DNA from: UBA7672 sp963718145
Lineage (GTDB): Bacteria > Pseudomonadota > Alphaproteobacteria > Caulobacterales > Hyphomonadaceae
DNA length: 64,000 nucleotides
Direction: 5' to 3'
Assembly (NCBI GenBank): GCA_963718145.1
Contig: CAVQYJ010000024.1
Span: forward strand, 62,001-126,000
Both the position numbers and the translations under genes were made by a program. Position 1 is the first letter of the stretch. Every line of letters begins with the position of its first letter. The notes beneath the pieces were generated by a model. It did not search any database, was not told where the DNA came from, and saw only the letters and a list, made by a program, of their open reading frames with translations. Positions 17,357-28,276 of the stretch are shown piece by piece.

Positions 17357-17977
17357 ATGACCGCGATCCCTGCCTGTATCGCCTATGAAGGCGCCAAGCG
17401 CCTTGCCGCCGGCCCGCTGGCCGACGTCGCCACAGCGGTGCGCAAGCGCGCCGCCCAGCCGGGATTCCAGTCCGGCCAGCATCCGATCCTGATTTTCGAC
17501 TACGCCACCGGCCAGCGCCTCGACCTCGACGTGCGCGGCACGGAGAAGGAAGTCCGCGCGCGGTACGCTGCAAAGCCATCCGCCACGCTGGCCGCGGCGG
17601 AAGACTCTCCGGCAGACGCCCCGCGCGGGCCCGGCCGGCCGAAGCTCGGCGTCGTCCCGCGCGAGGTGACGCTGCTGCCCCGCCACTGGGACTGGCTCAA
17701 TGCCCAGCCCGGCGGCGCCTCGGTCGCCCTGCGCAAGCTGGTCGAGGACGCCCGCCGCACCCGTGGCCGCAGCGACGCCCTGCGCACCCGCCAGGAAGCC
17801 GCCTACCGCTTCATGTCCGCCATCGCCGGCGACTTCCGGAACTACGAGGACGCCACCCGCGCCCTCTTTTCCGGGGACGCCGTTCGCTTCACGGCGACGA
17901 CCGAAACGTGGCCCGTCGACGTGCGCGACCACGCACGCTATCTCGCCTCCGCCGCGTTCGCCTCCCGCCAATCCTGA
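17357..17977 (+). CDS. DUF2239 family protein
   Basis: 206-residue cytoplasmic protein. The diagnostic block is GRPKLGVVPREVTLLPRHWD (about residues 94-113) with WLNAQPGGASVALRKLVEDA after it, and an N-terminal FDYATGQRLDLDVRG stretch. DUF2239 occurs widely in proteobacteria and its role is unknown. The GRP opening of this block resembles an AT-hook-type basic patch, and the C-terminal half is ribbon-helix-helix-like by eye, so nucleic-acid binding is possible but unproven. Start ATG 17357. The promoter just upstream carries paired palindromes. Confidence 0.9.
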   Translation: MTAIPACIAYEGAKRLAAGPLADVATAVRKRAAQPGFQSGQHPILIFDYATGQRLDLDVRGTEKEVRARYAAKPSATLAAAEDSPADAPRGPGRPKLGVVPREVTLLPRHWDWLNAQPGGASVALRKLVEDARRTRGRSDALRTRQEAAYRFMSAIAGDFRNYEDATRALFSGDAVRFTATTETWPVDVRDHARYLASAAFASRQS

Positions 17978-18006
17978 CCGACAAGTTCAAGACACCGAGA
18001 ATCGCC

Positions 18007-19399
18007 ATGGACGCTTCCGTCCCCCCCACTGCCGAGACCGCCATGCCTGCGAGGACGCCGCCTCCGCTGTGGCGCTCCTTCCTGGTCTTCCTTGCCCCGA
18101 TGATGTTGTCGAACGTGCTGCAGTCACTGTCAGGCACGATCAACAACATCTTCCTCGGCCACATGATCGGCGTGCAGGCGCTCGCCGCCGCGACGGTTTT
18201 CTTTCCCGTAATGTTCTTCTTCATCGCCTTCGTCATGGGCCTCGGCACGGGCGCGTCGGTGCTGATCGGACAGGCTTTCGGGCGGCGTGACATGGAGCGG
18301 GTGCGTGCGGTGGCGGGTGCGGTGATGGCGCTGTCGCTGGTGTTCGGCGTGGTGATCGCCGTAGTGGGCGGCGCGTTCGCCGGCCCGCTGATGGTCGCGC
18401 TGCAGACGCCCGCCGACATCGTGGGCGACGCCACCGACTATGCGCGGATCATGATGATCAGCATGCCGCTGTTCTTCGTGTTCATCCTTGCGACCTCGAT
18501 CCTGCGCGGCGTCGGCGATGCGGTGACGCCGCTGTGGACGCTCGCCGTCTCGACGGTCATCGGCCTTGTCGTCACGCCCGCCCTGATCGCTGGCTGGTTC
18601 GGCCTGCCGAAGCTCGGCGTCGCAAGCGCGGCGGTCGCCTCGCTGGTGTCCCTGCTCGTCGCGATGGGCTGGCTGGCCTGGCGCCTGCTCAGCAAGAACC
18701 ACCCGCTCGCGCCCAACAAGGAACTCCTGAAACACCTGCGCCTTGAACCCAAGGTGCTTGCCCAGGTCCTGCGGATCGGCGTCCCGACTGCCGTGCAGAT
18801 GGTCATCATGGCCATTGCGGAGATCGCGCTGCTCGGCCTCGCCAACGGCTATGGCTCGAGCGCGACGGCCGCCTATGGCGCGATCAACCAGATCCTCGCC
18901 TATGTGCAGTTTCCCGCAATGTCGATCGGCATCACCGCATCCATTCTCGGCGCTCAGGCGATCGGCGCCGGCCGCCCCGCCCAGCTCTGGCCGATCACCC
19001 GCACGGCTCTGGTCATGAACACGGTCATCACCGGCGCCGGCGTGCTTCTGGTCTACCTGCTTTCGGGCCCGATCGTGTCGATGTTCATCACCGATCCCGC
19101 AGATCGTGGACCTGACCCGCCACCTCTTGCACATCGTGCTGTGGAGCACGGTGGTGTTCGGCTTTGCCGTGGTGTTCTCCAGCGTGATGCGCTCCTCGGG
19201 CACGGTTCTGGCGCCCACCGCCATCGGCATTCTTTCCATCCTTGCCGTGGAAGTGCCGACGGCCTTCTATCTTAGCAAGCAGATCGGCATAGACGGGGTC
19301 TGGATCGCCTATCCGGCGGCGTTTTGCGCCATGTGCGTGCTGCAGGGCTGTTTCTACACCTTCGTGTGGCGGCGGCGCACGATCGTAGCGATCGCCTGA
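18007..19399 (+). pseudogene. MATE family efflux transporter, frameshifted
   Basis: A second MATE exporter, unlike the one at the window edge. LVFLAPMMLSNVLQSLSGTI, NNIFLGHMIGVQALAAAT and VGDAVTPLWTLAVSTVIG are typical of the family. The frame is lost after VSMFITD and resumes as PQIVDLTRHLLHIVLW in the next frame, ending FYTFVWRRRTIVAIA. The break is at a CCC run, 19096-19098: with CC only, the codons run GAT CCG CAG ATC and restore a single protein of about 463 residues with all 12 helices. Either a real homopolymer frameshift or a sequence error. Start ATG 18007. Confidence 0.85.
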
Positions 19400-19482
19400 A
19401 TCAAAACTTCAACCGGCTTCAGTGTGGCCTCGCCCCTGCTTCGTGCTAGGAAGGGCCGGTTCGATGGCATGGGAGTTTCGGC

Positions 19483-20604
19483 ATGGACAATCTTCAGCTT
19501 CGGTCGCTGGTCAAGAAGAGCGGCGAGCTAGAGCTTTCTCTGGTGACGGTCCCCGTGACCGACCCCGCGCCGGACGAAGTCGTCGTCCGCGTCGAAGCCT
19601 CGCCGATCAACCCGTCCGACCTCGGCCTGCTGCTCGGGCCTGCGGACCTCAGCACGGCGAAGGTGTCCGGCTCCAAGGACAGGCCCGTCGTCACCGCGAA
19701 AATTCCGGAAGCCATGATGCGCGCCGTCGGCGCGCGCCTGGACGAATCCATGCCGGTCGGAAACGAGGGCGCCGGCATCGTCGTGAAGGCCGGTTCCTCG
19801 CCCGAGGCGCAGGCGCTTATGGGCAAGACCGTCGGCATCCTGGGCGGCGCGATGTACGCACAGTATCGCACCCTCAAGGCCGTGATGTGCCTGCCGCTTC
19901 CCGCGGGCGCGACGCCTGCCGACGGCGCCTCATGCTTCGTCAACCCGCTGACCGCCCTCGCCATGGTCCAGACCATGCGCAGCGAAGGCCATACCGCGCT
20001 TGTCCACACCGCAGCGGCCTCAAACCTCGGCCAGATGCTCAACAAGATCTGCATCAAGGATGGCGTGCAGCTGGTCAATATCGTGCGCAGCGACGAGCAG
20101 ACGAGGATCCTCCGCGACATCGGCGCAAAGACCATCGTCGATTCGTCCAAGCCCACCTTCATGGAAGACATGGTCGCTGCGATGGCTTCGACCGGAGCGA
20201 CGATCGGCTTCGACGCCATCGGCGGCGGCAAGCTCGCCGGCCAGATCCTCGGCGCGATGGAGATTGCACTCAACTCGAAGCCGGGGGCCTACAGCCGTTA
20301 CGGCTCGTCTACGCACAAGCAGGTCTACATCTACGGCCGCCTCAGCCTCGAGCCGACGATCCTCGGCGCGGCGTATGGCATGGCCTGGGGCGTGGGCGGC
20401 TTCCTGCTGACGCCCTTCCTTCAGAAGATCGGCCAGGCAGAGGCGCAGAAGCTGCGCGAACGGGTTGCCGCCGAACTCAAGACCACCTTCGCAAGCCACT
20501 ACACGAAGACGATCTCGCTCCGGGATGCGCTCAACCTCGAAACGATCCAGGCCTACAACCGCCGCGCCACGGGCGAGAAATACCTGATCAATCCGAGCCT
20601 ATAG
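19483..20604 (+). CDS. Zinc-independent MDR-family oxidoreductase (quinone reductase-like)
   Basis: 373 residues of the medium-chain dehydrogenase/reductase superfamily. A GroES-like N-terminal part (VVVRVEASPINPSDLGLLLG, and MPVGNEGAGIVVKAGSS) is followed by a Rossmann domain with HTAAASNLGQMLNKICIKDG. The usual zinc-ligand cysteines are absent, so an NADPH quinone or enone reductase is more likely than an alcohol dehydrogenase. The ATG at 19483 sits behind GGGAG. The next gene, an acyl-CoA synthetase, is on the same strand 148 bp away. Substrate unknown. Confidence 0.88.
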   Translation: MDNLQLRSLVKKSGELELSLVTVPVTDPAPDEVVVRVEASPINPSDLGLLLGPADLSTAKVSGSKDRPVVTAKIPEAMMRAVGARLDESMPVGNEGAGIVVKAGSSPEAQALMGKTVGILGGAMYAQYRTLKAVMCLPLPAGATPADGASCFVNPLTALAMVQTMRSEGHTALVHTAAASNLGQMLNKICIKDGVQLVNIVRSDEQTRILRDIGAKTIVDSSKPTFMEDMVAAMASTGATIGFDAIGGGKLAGQILGAMEIALNSKPGAYSRYGSSTHKQVYIYGRLSLEPTILGAAYGMAWGVGGFLLTPFLQKIGQAEAQKLRERVAAELKTTFASHYTKTISLRDALNLETIQAYNRRATGEKYLINPSL

Positions 20605-20752
20605 CGCCTTCGAACCCCGCGACGATGAACCCGGGCTGCGGCCCGGCGGAGGCGCCTTCCGCTGCAAGGCCGGTATGCTACACCGGCGCCGTTGGGGAAG
20701 CTGACAGCCGATCCGCCGAAGAGCAGACGGCGCTGCCGGGAGGGATCACGCC

Positions 20753-22435
20753 TTGGTTACGAGAAACGAAGCCCTGGCCGAGCTGACCGCCCCTGGCCAG
20801 CCATTCGAGATCGTCGAGATCGAAGCCATCGGCCGGCGCATCCGGGCGTTCAGGAACGCACCAAAAACTCTTGGCCAGATCTACTACGACACTCGCAGCG
20901 ACAAGACTTTTCTTGTCTACGAAAGCGAGCGCCTCTCATTCGAGGAAACCTGGCGGCGCGCCTGCACGCTCGCGCAGGCGCTGGTCAGGGACTACGGCAT
21001 CAAGAAGGGCGACCGCATCGCCATCTCGATGCGCAACTATCCGGAGTGGGTGATCGCCTTCATGGCCGCCACATCTGTCGGCGCGCTCACCGTCGCCATG
21101 AACGCGCTCTGGACTCCGGAGGAGATGGCCTACGGCCTCTCCAACTCTGAGCCCAAGCTGCTGATCGCCGACCAGGAACGCCTCGACCGCCTGATCGCCA
21201 TGACGGATCCGCCGTCCAACCTCTCCGTTATCGCCGTGCGGGCGACCAAGCCGCTGCACGGCATTGCGCGGCCGTGGGCCGATGTCGTGAAGGAACCCTA
21301 CCTGCCGGAGATGCCCGGCGTCGAAGTCGTCCCGGACGATGACGCGATCATGCTTTTCACCTCGGGCTCCACTGGCTATCCCAAGGGCGCCGTATCGACG
21401 CACCGTAACGTCATCAGCGCGCTCATGTCGTGGGAGCTCGACCTGCAGGCCGCCTTCGTCACCGGCCTGCTCGAAAGGCCGCCAGCCGACGCCCCGCAAG
21501 GCGCCGCCCTTCTGGCGATCCCGCTGTTTCACGTCACCGGCCTGCACTCCATCGCGCTCTCCTCGTTCCGGCTCCAGCGCCGCATCATCTCGATGTACAA
21601 ATGGGACGCCGCGCGTGGCGCCGACATCATCGAGCAGGAAGGCATCACCGGCTTCACCGCCACGCCGGCCATCACCGGCGACCTCGTCAACTTCTGCCGC
21701 GAGACCGGCCGTGTCCTGCCGACGCTCACCGCGATCGGCGGCGGCGGCGCCGCTCGCGCGCCGGAACAGGTTCGCTCGATCGACGCCGTGTTCGAGAAAG
21801 CCAAGCCGGCCACGGGATGGGGCATGACCGAAACCAACGCCATCGGCGTCGGCATCGCGGCGGGCGATTATCTCCGCAAGCCGGAAAGCTCGGGCCGCTG
21901 CTCCGCCGTGCTCGACATCCGCATTGTCGACCCCGAAGGCCGCGAAGTGCCGACCGGCGAGCGCGGCGAACTCCAGGTCCGCGGCGCGTCGATCATGCGC
22001 GGATACTGGCGCCGCCCGGACGCCAACGCCGCGGAGTTCGTCGATGGCGACTGGTTCAAGACCGGCGACGTCGCCGTGATCGACGACGAGGGCTTCCTCT
22101 TCATCGTCGACCGCATCAAGGACCTGGTCATCCGCGGCGGCGAGAACATCGGCTGCGGCGCCGTCGAATATGCGCTGCAGGAACATCCTCACGTCGCCGA
22201 AGCCTGTGTCTATGGCGTGCCCGATGTGCGCCTCGGCGAGGAAGTCGCCGCCACCATCTACGCCACCGGCCCGGTCAGCGACGACGAACTCAAGACCTTC
22301 CTCGAGCCGCGCCTCGCGAAATTCCAGATCCCGCGCTACATCCACGTCGAGCGCGAGCCGTTGCCCCGCGGCGCCACCGGCAAGATCATGAAGCGCGAAC
22401 TCCGCGCCGAAGCCGCCAAGCGGCTCGCCACCTGA
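20753..22435 (+). CDS. Acyl-CoA synthetase / class I adenylate-forming enzyme
   Basis: 560-residue AMP-dependent ligase that activates a carboxylic acid as acyl-AMP and then acyl-CoA. P-loop-like LFTSGSTGYPKGAVSTHRN (about 199-217), GWGMTETNAIG (A5 motif), and DWFKTGDVAVIDDEGFLFIV with DRIKDLVIRGGENI (A7/A8) are all present, as is the catalytic Lys in PRGATGKIMKREL near the C-terminus. Translation appears to start at a TTG (20753) behind GGGAGGG. It could act on a fatty or aromatic acid; the binding pocket does not tell. Confidence 0.92.
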   Translation: MVTRNEALAELTAPGQPFEIVEIEAIGRRIRAFRNAPKTLGQIYYDTRSDKTFLVYESERLSFEETWRRACTLAQALVRDYGIKKGDRIAISMRNYPEWVIAFMAATSVGALTVAMNALWTPEEMAYGLSNSEPKLLIADQERLDRLIAMTDPPSNLSVIAVRATKPLHGIARPWADVVKEPYLPEMPGVEVVPDDDAIMLFTSGSTGYPKGAVSTHRNVISALMSWELDLQAAFVTGLLERPPADAPQGAALLAIPLFHVTGLHSIALSSFRLQRRIISMYKWDAARGADIIEQEGITGFTATPAITGDLVNFCRETGRVLPTLTAIGGGGAARAPEQVRSIDAVFEKAKPATGWGMTETNAIGVGIAAGDYLRKPESSGRCSAVLDIRIVDPEGREVPTGERGELQVRGASIMRGYWRRPDANAAEFVDGDWFKTGDVAVIDDEGFLFIVDRIKDLVIRGGENIGCGAVEYALQEHPHVAEACVYGVPDVRLGEEVAATIYATGPVSDDELKTFLEPRLAKFQIPRYIHVEREPLPRGATGKIMKRELRAEAAKRLAT

Positions 22436-22444
22436 ACGGCGCCC

Positions 22445-23047
22445 CTAGAGAACCTGGCACGCTTCCTCGAACGGCAGGCGCGGCAATCTCGGGAACAGGT
22501 TCTCACTCGTGCCCTTGCCGATGTTGCAGATGAAGTTGGCGCGCCAGCTCGTGCCCTTGAAGAATTCGTCATTGACGCCCTGCTCCTTGAAGCCGGACAT
22601 CGGCCCGCAATCGAGCCCCAGCGAGCGCGCCGCCAGCATCAGGTAGGCCGCCTGCAGCGAGCCGTTCCGGAACGCATTCTCCAGCGCCACGTCCGGCTTG
22701 GCGAACCAGTCCTTCGACTCCGGCTTGTGCGGAAACAGGAACGGCATCCGGTCCGCAAAATTGAGATCGTAAGCCATGATCACATTGATCGGCGCGGCCA
22801 GCGTCTTCGGCCGGTTGGCGCTCGACATGTGTGGGGCAAGGCGGGCCTTGGCCTCAGGTGTCGTCAGGAAAACGAACCGCCCCGGATTGCAGTTCGACGC
22901 CGTCGGCCCCCATTTCCCCAGCTCGTAGATTTCCTGGATCAGGGCCTGCGCAATCTGCGACGGCTCGAAGGCGTTGTAGGTCCGCGCCGTGCGGAAAAGC
23001 TGGTCGAGCGAGGCGGCCGGCAGCGCGGTATGGGTGCGTTCGGTCAT
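22445..23047 (-). CDS. rutE: RutE-like malonic semialdehyde reductase (nitroreductase family)
   Basis: 200-residue flavin-dependent reductase. In the Rut pyrimidine pathway RutE reduces malonic semialdehyde to 3-hydroxypropionate. IYELGKWGPTASNCNPGRFV is the flavin-binding and substrate block of the RutE/HadB subgroup, with DCGPMSGFKEQGVNDEFF and FICNIGKGTSENLFPRLPRL in the C-terminal half. It is divergent from rutB, sharing an 82 bp promoter region with rutBCDA. Its placement beside the other rut genes supports the assignment. Confidence 0.92.
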   Translation of the reverse strand: MTERTHTALPAASLDQLFRTARTYNAFEPSQIAQALIQEIYELGKWGPTASNCNPGRFVFLTTPEAKARLAPHMSSANRPKTLAAPINVIMAYDLNFADRMPFLFPHKPESKDWFAKPDVALENAFRNGSLQAAYLMLAARSLGLDCGPMSGFKEQGVNDEFFKGTSWRANFICNIGKGTSENLFPRLPRLPFEEACQVL

Positions 23048-23129
23048 GGTCGGGGCCTGTGCTCGCGTGAAAATGGTTGGCGCCGGGCGAAGCTATGCCA
23101 TGCTGCACGCGACACAAGACGGAGCCTCC

Positions 23130-23849
23130 ATGTCCGCCCCCGGGTCCTTTGGCGAGTCCAACACGGTGATGCTGCCCGCCCGGCCGGAGCCCATCGCCGT
23201 GCCCGCCTCGAAGACGGCGGTGATCGTCATCGACATGCAGAATGCCTACGCGTCCAGGGGCGGCTATCTCGATCTCGCTGGCTTCGACATCTCCGGCGCC
23301 GCGAAAGTCATCGCCAACACGAAAGCCATCCTCGATACCGCCCGCGCCGCCGGCATGACGGTGATCTTCTTCCAGAACGGCTGGGACTGCGACTATGTCG
23401 AAGCTGGCGGTCCCGGTTCGCCAAACTTCCACAAGTCCAATGCACTAAAGACGATGCGCACGCGCCCGGAACTTCAGGGCAAGCTGCTCGCGCGCGGCGG
23501 CTGGGACTATGAGCTGGTCGACGAGCTCAAGCCGCAAGCCGGCGACATCGTTCTGCACAAGACGCGCTATTCCGGCTTCTTCAACTCGCAGCTGGACTCC
23601 GTCCTGCGCTCGCGCAGCATACGGCACCTGATCTTCACCGGAATCGCCACAAACGTCTGCGTCGAATCCACCCTGCGCGACGGCTTCTTCCACGAATACT
23701 TTGGCGTCGTCCTCGAAGACGCCACCCACCAGGCCGGCCCCGACTTCGTGCAGAAGGCCGCCATCTACAACATCGAGACATTCTTCGGCTGGGTCTCCAG
23801 CGTCGCCGACTTCAAGGGCGCGTTCGGCCAGAGCGAGGACAGAAAATAA
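23130..23849 (+). CDS. rutB: RutB, ureidoacrylate/peroxyureidoacrylate amidohydrolase
   Basis: 239-residue isochorismatase-fold hydrolase. It releases carbamate from the ring-opened product of RutA. Catalytic triad Asp35 (VIVIDMQNAY), Lys107 (NALKTMRTR) and Cys177 (ATNVCVESTLRDG) are present. It is the first gene of a plus-strand unit rutB-rutC-rutD-rutA. The chosen ATG at 23130 follows GGAGCC. The rutC start lies 13 bp after the stop behind AGAGGAGC, so the unit is probably one transcript. Confidence 0.95.
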   Translation: MSAPGSFGESNTVMLPARPEPIAVPASKTAVIVIDMQNAYASRGGYLDLAGFDISGAAKVIANTKAILDTARAAGMTVIFFQNGWDCDYVEAGGPGSPNFHKSNALKTMRTRPELQGKLLARGGWDYELVDELKPQAGDIVLHKTRYSGFFNSQLDSVLRSRSIRHLIFTGIATNVCVESTLRDGFFHEYFGVVLEDATHQAGPDFVQKAAIYNIETFFGWVSSVADFKGAFGQSEDRK

Positions 23850-23861
23850 GAGGAGCTAGCA

Positions 23862-24252
23862 ATGCCCAAGAAAGTCATCACTTCCGCCCGGCACGCATAC
23901 GCCGATCGCGCCGTTCTCGCCCGGCACGATGGCCGACGGCATCGTCTATGTCTCGGGGACGCTCGCCTTCGACAAGGACAACAAGATCACCCATGTGGGC
24001 GATGCTGCCGGTCAGACGCGACACATCCTCGAGACCATCAAGTCCGTCATCGAAACCGCCGGCGGCACGATGGCCGATGTCACCATGAACAACATCATGC
24101 TGAAGTCGTGGGACGACTACGCCGCGATGAACAAGGTCTATGCGGAATACTTCCCCGGCGACAAACCCGCGCGCTGGTGCATCGTCTGCGGCCTCGTGCG
24201 TCCTGACGCGCTGGTCGAGATCGGCTCGATCGCGCATATCGGCAAGAAGTAA
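23862..24252 (+). pseudogene. rutC: RutC (RidA-like 3-aminoacrylate deaminase), frameshifted
   Basis: RidA/YjgF-fold enzyme hydrolysing 3-aminoacrylate to malonic semialdehyde. Frame 1 gives MPKKVITSA; frame 2 gives GTHTPIAPFSPGTMADG, then VYVSGTLAFDKDNKITHVGD and AARWCIVCGLVRPDALVEIG-like C-terminal residues to the TAA at 24252. The join is a CCC run at 23887-23889; CC gives the exact RutC consensus TSAGTHTPIAPFSPGTMADG. The true product is about 129 residues. The stop codon overlaps the rutD ATG (TAATG). A one-base C-run insertion, likely an assembly error. Confidence 0.92.
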
Positions 24253-25043
24253 TGCCGAAGACGGGGGACGGCCTCTACTACGAACTCATCGAAGGCCCGC
24301 CAGGCGCCGAAACCGTCATGCTGTCAGCCGGCCTCGGCGGCTCTGCGAGTTTCTGGGCGCCGCAACTCGAAGCCCTGCAGAAGCGCTTCAGCATCCTCCT
24401 CTACGACCACCGCGGCACAGGCCGCTCGGTGCGCAAGCTCACCGAGCCGCACTCAGTCGAAGCCATGGCCACCGATATGCGCAGCGTCATGGATTCGGCG
24501 AAAGTGAAACAGGTCCACATCGTCGGCCATGCCGCTGGCGGCCTCGCGGGCCTTGCCCTCGCGCTGAAATCGCCCAAGCGCGTCGGCAAGCTGGTCGTCG
24601 TCAACGGCTGGTCGCGCCCTGATCCACACATCGCCCGCTGCTTCGAAGCCCGCATCACGCTGCTCAAGAAATCCGGCAAACGCGCCTATGTCCGCGCCCA
24701 GCCGATCTTCCTCTATCCCGCGACGTGGATCTCCGAGAACACCACCCGCCTCGACGCCGAGGAGGAGCACATGGTGAAAGGCTTCCCCTCCACCGACGTC
24801 ATGCTCGCTCGAATCGAGGCGCTCCTAGCCTTCGACATTGACACAAAGCTGCCGAAAATAACGGCGCCGGTGCTTGTCAGCGCGTCCGCAGACGACATGC
24901 TCGTGCCGGTCACTTGCTCGAAGCGCTTGGCGGAACGCCTGCCCAATGCAACTCTCGACATCACCCCCTGGGGCGGCCACGGCATGAGCGTGACCGATCC
25001 CGACGTCTTCAACTCGACGCTCGTCGAGTTCCTGACCAGCTAG
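24252..25043 (+). CDS. rutD: RutD-like alpha/beta hydrolase (aminoacrylate hydrolase)
   Basis: 263-residue alpha/beta hydrolase that assists conversion of aminoacrylate/carbamate intermediates in pyrimidine ring degradation. The nucleophile-elbow position reads VGHAAGGLAGL, with Ala where Ser usually stands; E. coli RutD likewise reads GHALG, so this is a family feature and not damage. LYDHRGTGRSVR, the acidic residue in SASADDMLVPV and His in WGGHGMSVTDP complete the fold. The start overlaps the rutC stop by one base and the rutA start lies 15 bp after the stop. Confidence 0.92.
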   Translation: MPKTGDGLYYELIEGPPGAETVMLSAGLGGSASFWAPQLEALQKRFSILLYDHRGTGRSVRKLTEPHSVEAMATDMRSVMDSAKVKQVHIVGHAAGGLAGLALALKSPKRVGKLVVVNGWSRPDPHIARCFEARITLLKKSGKRAYVRAQPIFLYPATWISENTTRLDAEEEHMVKGFPSTDVMLARIEALLAFDIDTKLPKITAPVLVSASADDMLVPVTCSKRLAERLPNATLDITPWGGHGMSVTDPDVFNSTLVEFLTS

Positions 25044-25058
25044 CAAAGGCGACATGCG

Positions 25059-26133
<1,075 letters not shown>

Positions 26134-26170
26134 AAGTCTCACCGTCGCCAGGGCACAGGACGGATGGCGA

Positions 26171-27541
26171 CTAAACCGCACCCCGCGGTTTCTTGCCCGA
26201 TTTCTTGAGCGCGGCCTTCTCTTCGCGGAATGTCTTGGCCCAGCCGTTCTTGCCGACCTGCCGCCCACGCCCGATGGCAAGTCCGTCGGCCGGCACATCC
26301 TCAACGATGACGGAGCCAGAGCCGACATAGCCGCCTGCGCCAATCGTCACCGGCGCTACAAGCGCCGAGTTTGATCCGACGAACGCATTTGCGCCGATGG
26401 TGGTCTTGTATTTGAAGAAGCCGTCATAGTTGCAGAAAATCGTGCCCGCGCCGATGTTCGCGCCGGCGCCGATCTCGCCATCGCCCAGATAGCTGAGATG
26501 GTTCGCCTTCGCGCCCTCGCCCACGCTCACATTCTTCACCTCGACGAAATTGCCGATGTGAGCCTCCTTCCCGATCACCGCGCCGGGCCGCAGCCGTGCA
26601 AACGGCCCGACGATCGCGCCCGGCCCCACCCTGGCGCCCTCGAGATGCGAGAACGCACGGATCACCGCGCCGCTCTCGACACTGACGCCCGGACCGAAGA
26701 TCACGTTCGGCTCGATGGTCACGCCTGCGGCAATCTTTGTGTCGTAGCTGACATGGACTGTCTCCGGCGCCGGCATCGTCACGCCCTCGGTCATCAGCCT
26801 GGCCCGCGCGCGCTCCTGAAACACCCCCTCGACCTGCGCGAGCTCCACCTGCGAGTTCACGCCCTGCACGTCGCGCTCCTCGCACAGCGCTACCGCCGCC
26901 TTCAGCTTGCGCGCACGCGCGAGGCCGACCAGATCGGTCAGGTAGAATTCCTTCTTGGCGTTGTCGTCCTTCACGTCCTTGAGGAGTTCGAACATCAGCT
27001 TCGAAGGCGCCGCCATCACGCCGGAATTCGCCAGCTCGATCGCGAGCTGCGCCTCGCTCGCTTCATTCGCCTCAACGATCGCCTCCAGCGAGCCATCGCT
27101 CGCCGTCAACAGTCGTCCATAGCGGTTCGGCAGCTTCGCGCGGAACCCCAGCACCACGACGGATGCGCCTTTTTCGACCTCGGCAAACGCTCGCTCGCCT
27201 GCCTCGACCGGCACCAGCGGCGTATCAGCGTAGAGCACGATCGCGTGGCCCTCGGCGCCGGCGAGCTGCTCGCGCGCCGCATCGACTGCGTTAGCCGTAC
27301 CGAGCTGTTCCTTCTGCACGGCGACATTCTCCGCGCCGACCAGCCTTGCCGCCGCTTCGGACAGTTGCGGCATGTCCGGCCCGACCACCACGACGCTGCG
27401 CGTGCAGCCCAGCTCCTTCGCCAGCGCCACCGACCAGGCCAGCATCGACCGCCCGCCGATTTCGTGCAGAACCTTGGGCCGCGGGGATTTCATCCGCGTG
27501 CCCTTGCCTGCCGCCAGGATTATCGCGAAACGGTCGGCCAT
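26171..27541 (-). CDS. glmU: Bifunctional UDP-GlcNAc pyrophosphorylase / glucosamine-1-phosphate acetyltransferase
   Basis: 456 residues making UDP-N-acetylglucosamine for peptidoglycan and lipid A. The N-terminal nucleotidyltransferase begins FAIILAAGKGTRMKSPRPKV with the signature LAAGKGTRM. The C-terminal left-handed beta-helix of hexapeptide repeats (GPGAIVGPFARLRPGAVIGK, EIGAGANIGAGTIFCNYDGF) carries the acetyltransferase. Length is normal. It is divergent from gph with 54 bp between start codons and convergent with rutA. Confidence 0.96.
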   Translation of the reverse strand: MADRFAIILAAGKGTRMKSPRPKVLHEIGGRSMLAWSVALAKELGCTRSVVVVGPDMPQLSEAAARLVGAENVAVQKEQLGTANAVDAAREQLAGAEGHAIVLYADTPLVPVEAGERAFAEVEKGASVVVLGFRAKLPNRYGRLLTASDGSLEAIVEANEASEAQLAIELANSGVMAAPSKLMFELLKDVKDDNAKKEFYLTDLVGLARARKLKAAVALCEERDVQGVNSQVELAQVEGVFQERARARLMTEGVTMPAPETVHVSYDTKIAAGVTIEPNVIFGPGVSVESGAVIRAFSHLEGARVGPGAIVGPFARLRPGAVIGKEAHIGNFVEVKNVSVGEGAKANHLSYLGDGEIGAGANIGAGTIFCNYDGFFKYKTTIGANAFVGSNSALVAPVTIGAGGYVGSGSVIVEDVPADGLAIGRGRQVGKNGWAKTFREEKAALKKSGKKPRGAV

Positions 27542-27595
27542 GGATCGCCCTTCAGGTCAATTCTAGTTCGGCTTTTGACTATCACAGACGGCATA

Positions 27596-28276
27596 ATGGC
27601 CAACCTCTCCAAGTTCACCCTCGCCTTCGACCTCGACGGCACCCTGGTCGACACGGCGGGCGACCTGCATCGCGCGCTCAACCACGTGCTGGCGGCGGAA
27701 ACGCTGCCCCTCGCGAGCATGGCGGACGTCCGCGCCTATGTCGGGGGCGGCGCGCGAACGCTGATCATCCGGGCCTGCGCGGTCCACGGCGTCCATCCGC
27801 CCGACAGCGAAATCGACAGGCTGACCGAAGACTATATCGCCGCCTACGCCGCCGACATCGCCGCCCATTCCGCGCCCTATCCGGGCCTCGCGGAAGCGCT
27901 GGACCGGCTGGAGACCCTCGGCGCCACGCTTTGCGTCTGCACCAACAAGCGCACCGACCTGTCGAACCAGCTCCTGGCCGCGCTCGGCCTGTCGCACCGC
28001 TTCGCCGCCGTCGTCGGCGCGGACTCGGTCAGGAACCGCAAACCGCACCCGGACCATTTCATAGCCGCTATCCGCGCCGCCGGGGGCGATCCGGCGCATG
28101 CACTGATGATTGGGGATTCCAGCAACGATGTCGGCGCCGCCAAGGCAGCCGGCGCCCCGGTTGCCATATACGCGTACGGATATACGGACACCGCGCCGGA
28201 GCTGCTGGGCGCCGACGCGGTGTTTACGCATTACACTGAGTTGCCGGACCTCGCGGTCCGCCTGCTTCGCCCTTAG
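27596..28276 (+). CDS. gph: Phosphoglycolate phosphatase-like HAD hydrolase
   Basis: 226 residues. Removes phosphate from 2-phosphoglycolate, mainly from DNA repair. HAD motif I FDLDGTLVDT (10-19), motif II CVCTNKR, motif III with the Lys in RNRKPHPDHF, and motif IV IGDSSNDVGAAKAAG are complete. I place the start at the ATG 27596 rather than farther upstream because it begins the HAD fold directly and the upstream frame overlaps glmU. The end overlaps the stop of the minus-strand 28273-28512 gene by four bases. Confidence 0.93.
   Translation: MANLSKFTLAFDLDGTLVDTAGDLHRALNHVLAAETLPLASMADVRAYVGGGARTLIIRACAVHGVHPPDSEIDRLTEDYIAAYAADIAAHSAPYPGLAEALDRLETLGATLCVCTNKRTDLSNQLLAALGLSHRFAAVVGADSVRNRKPHPDHFIAAIRAAGGDPAHALMIGDSSNDVGAAKAAGAPVAIYAYGYTDTAPELLGADAVFTHYTELPDLAVRLLRP

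Noticed and set aside
24252..25043. RutD as an inactivated hydrolase because the elbow Ser is Ala
   Set aside because: E. coli RutD also lacks the Ser at this position, so the change is normal for the family.
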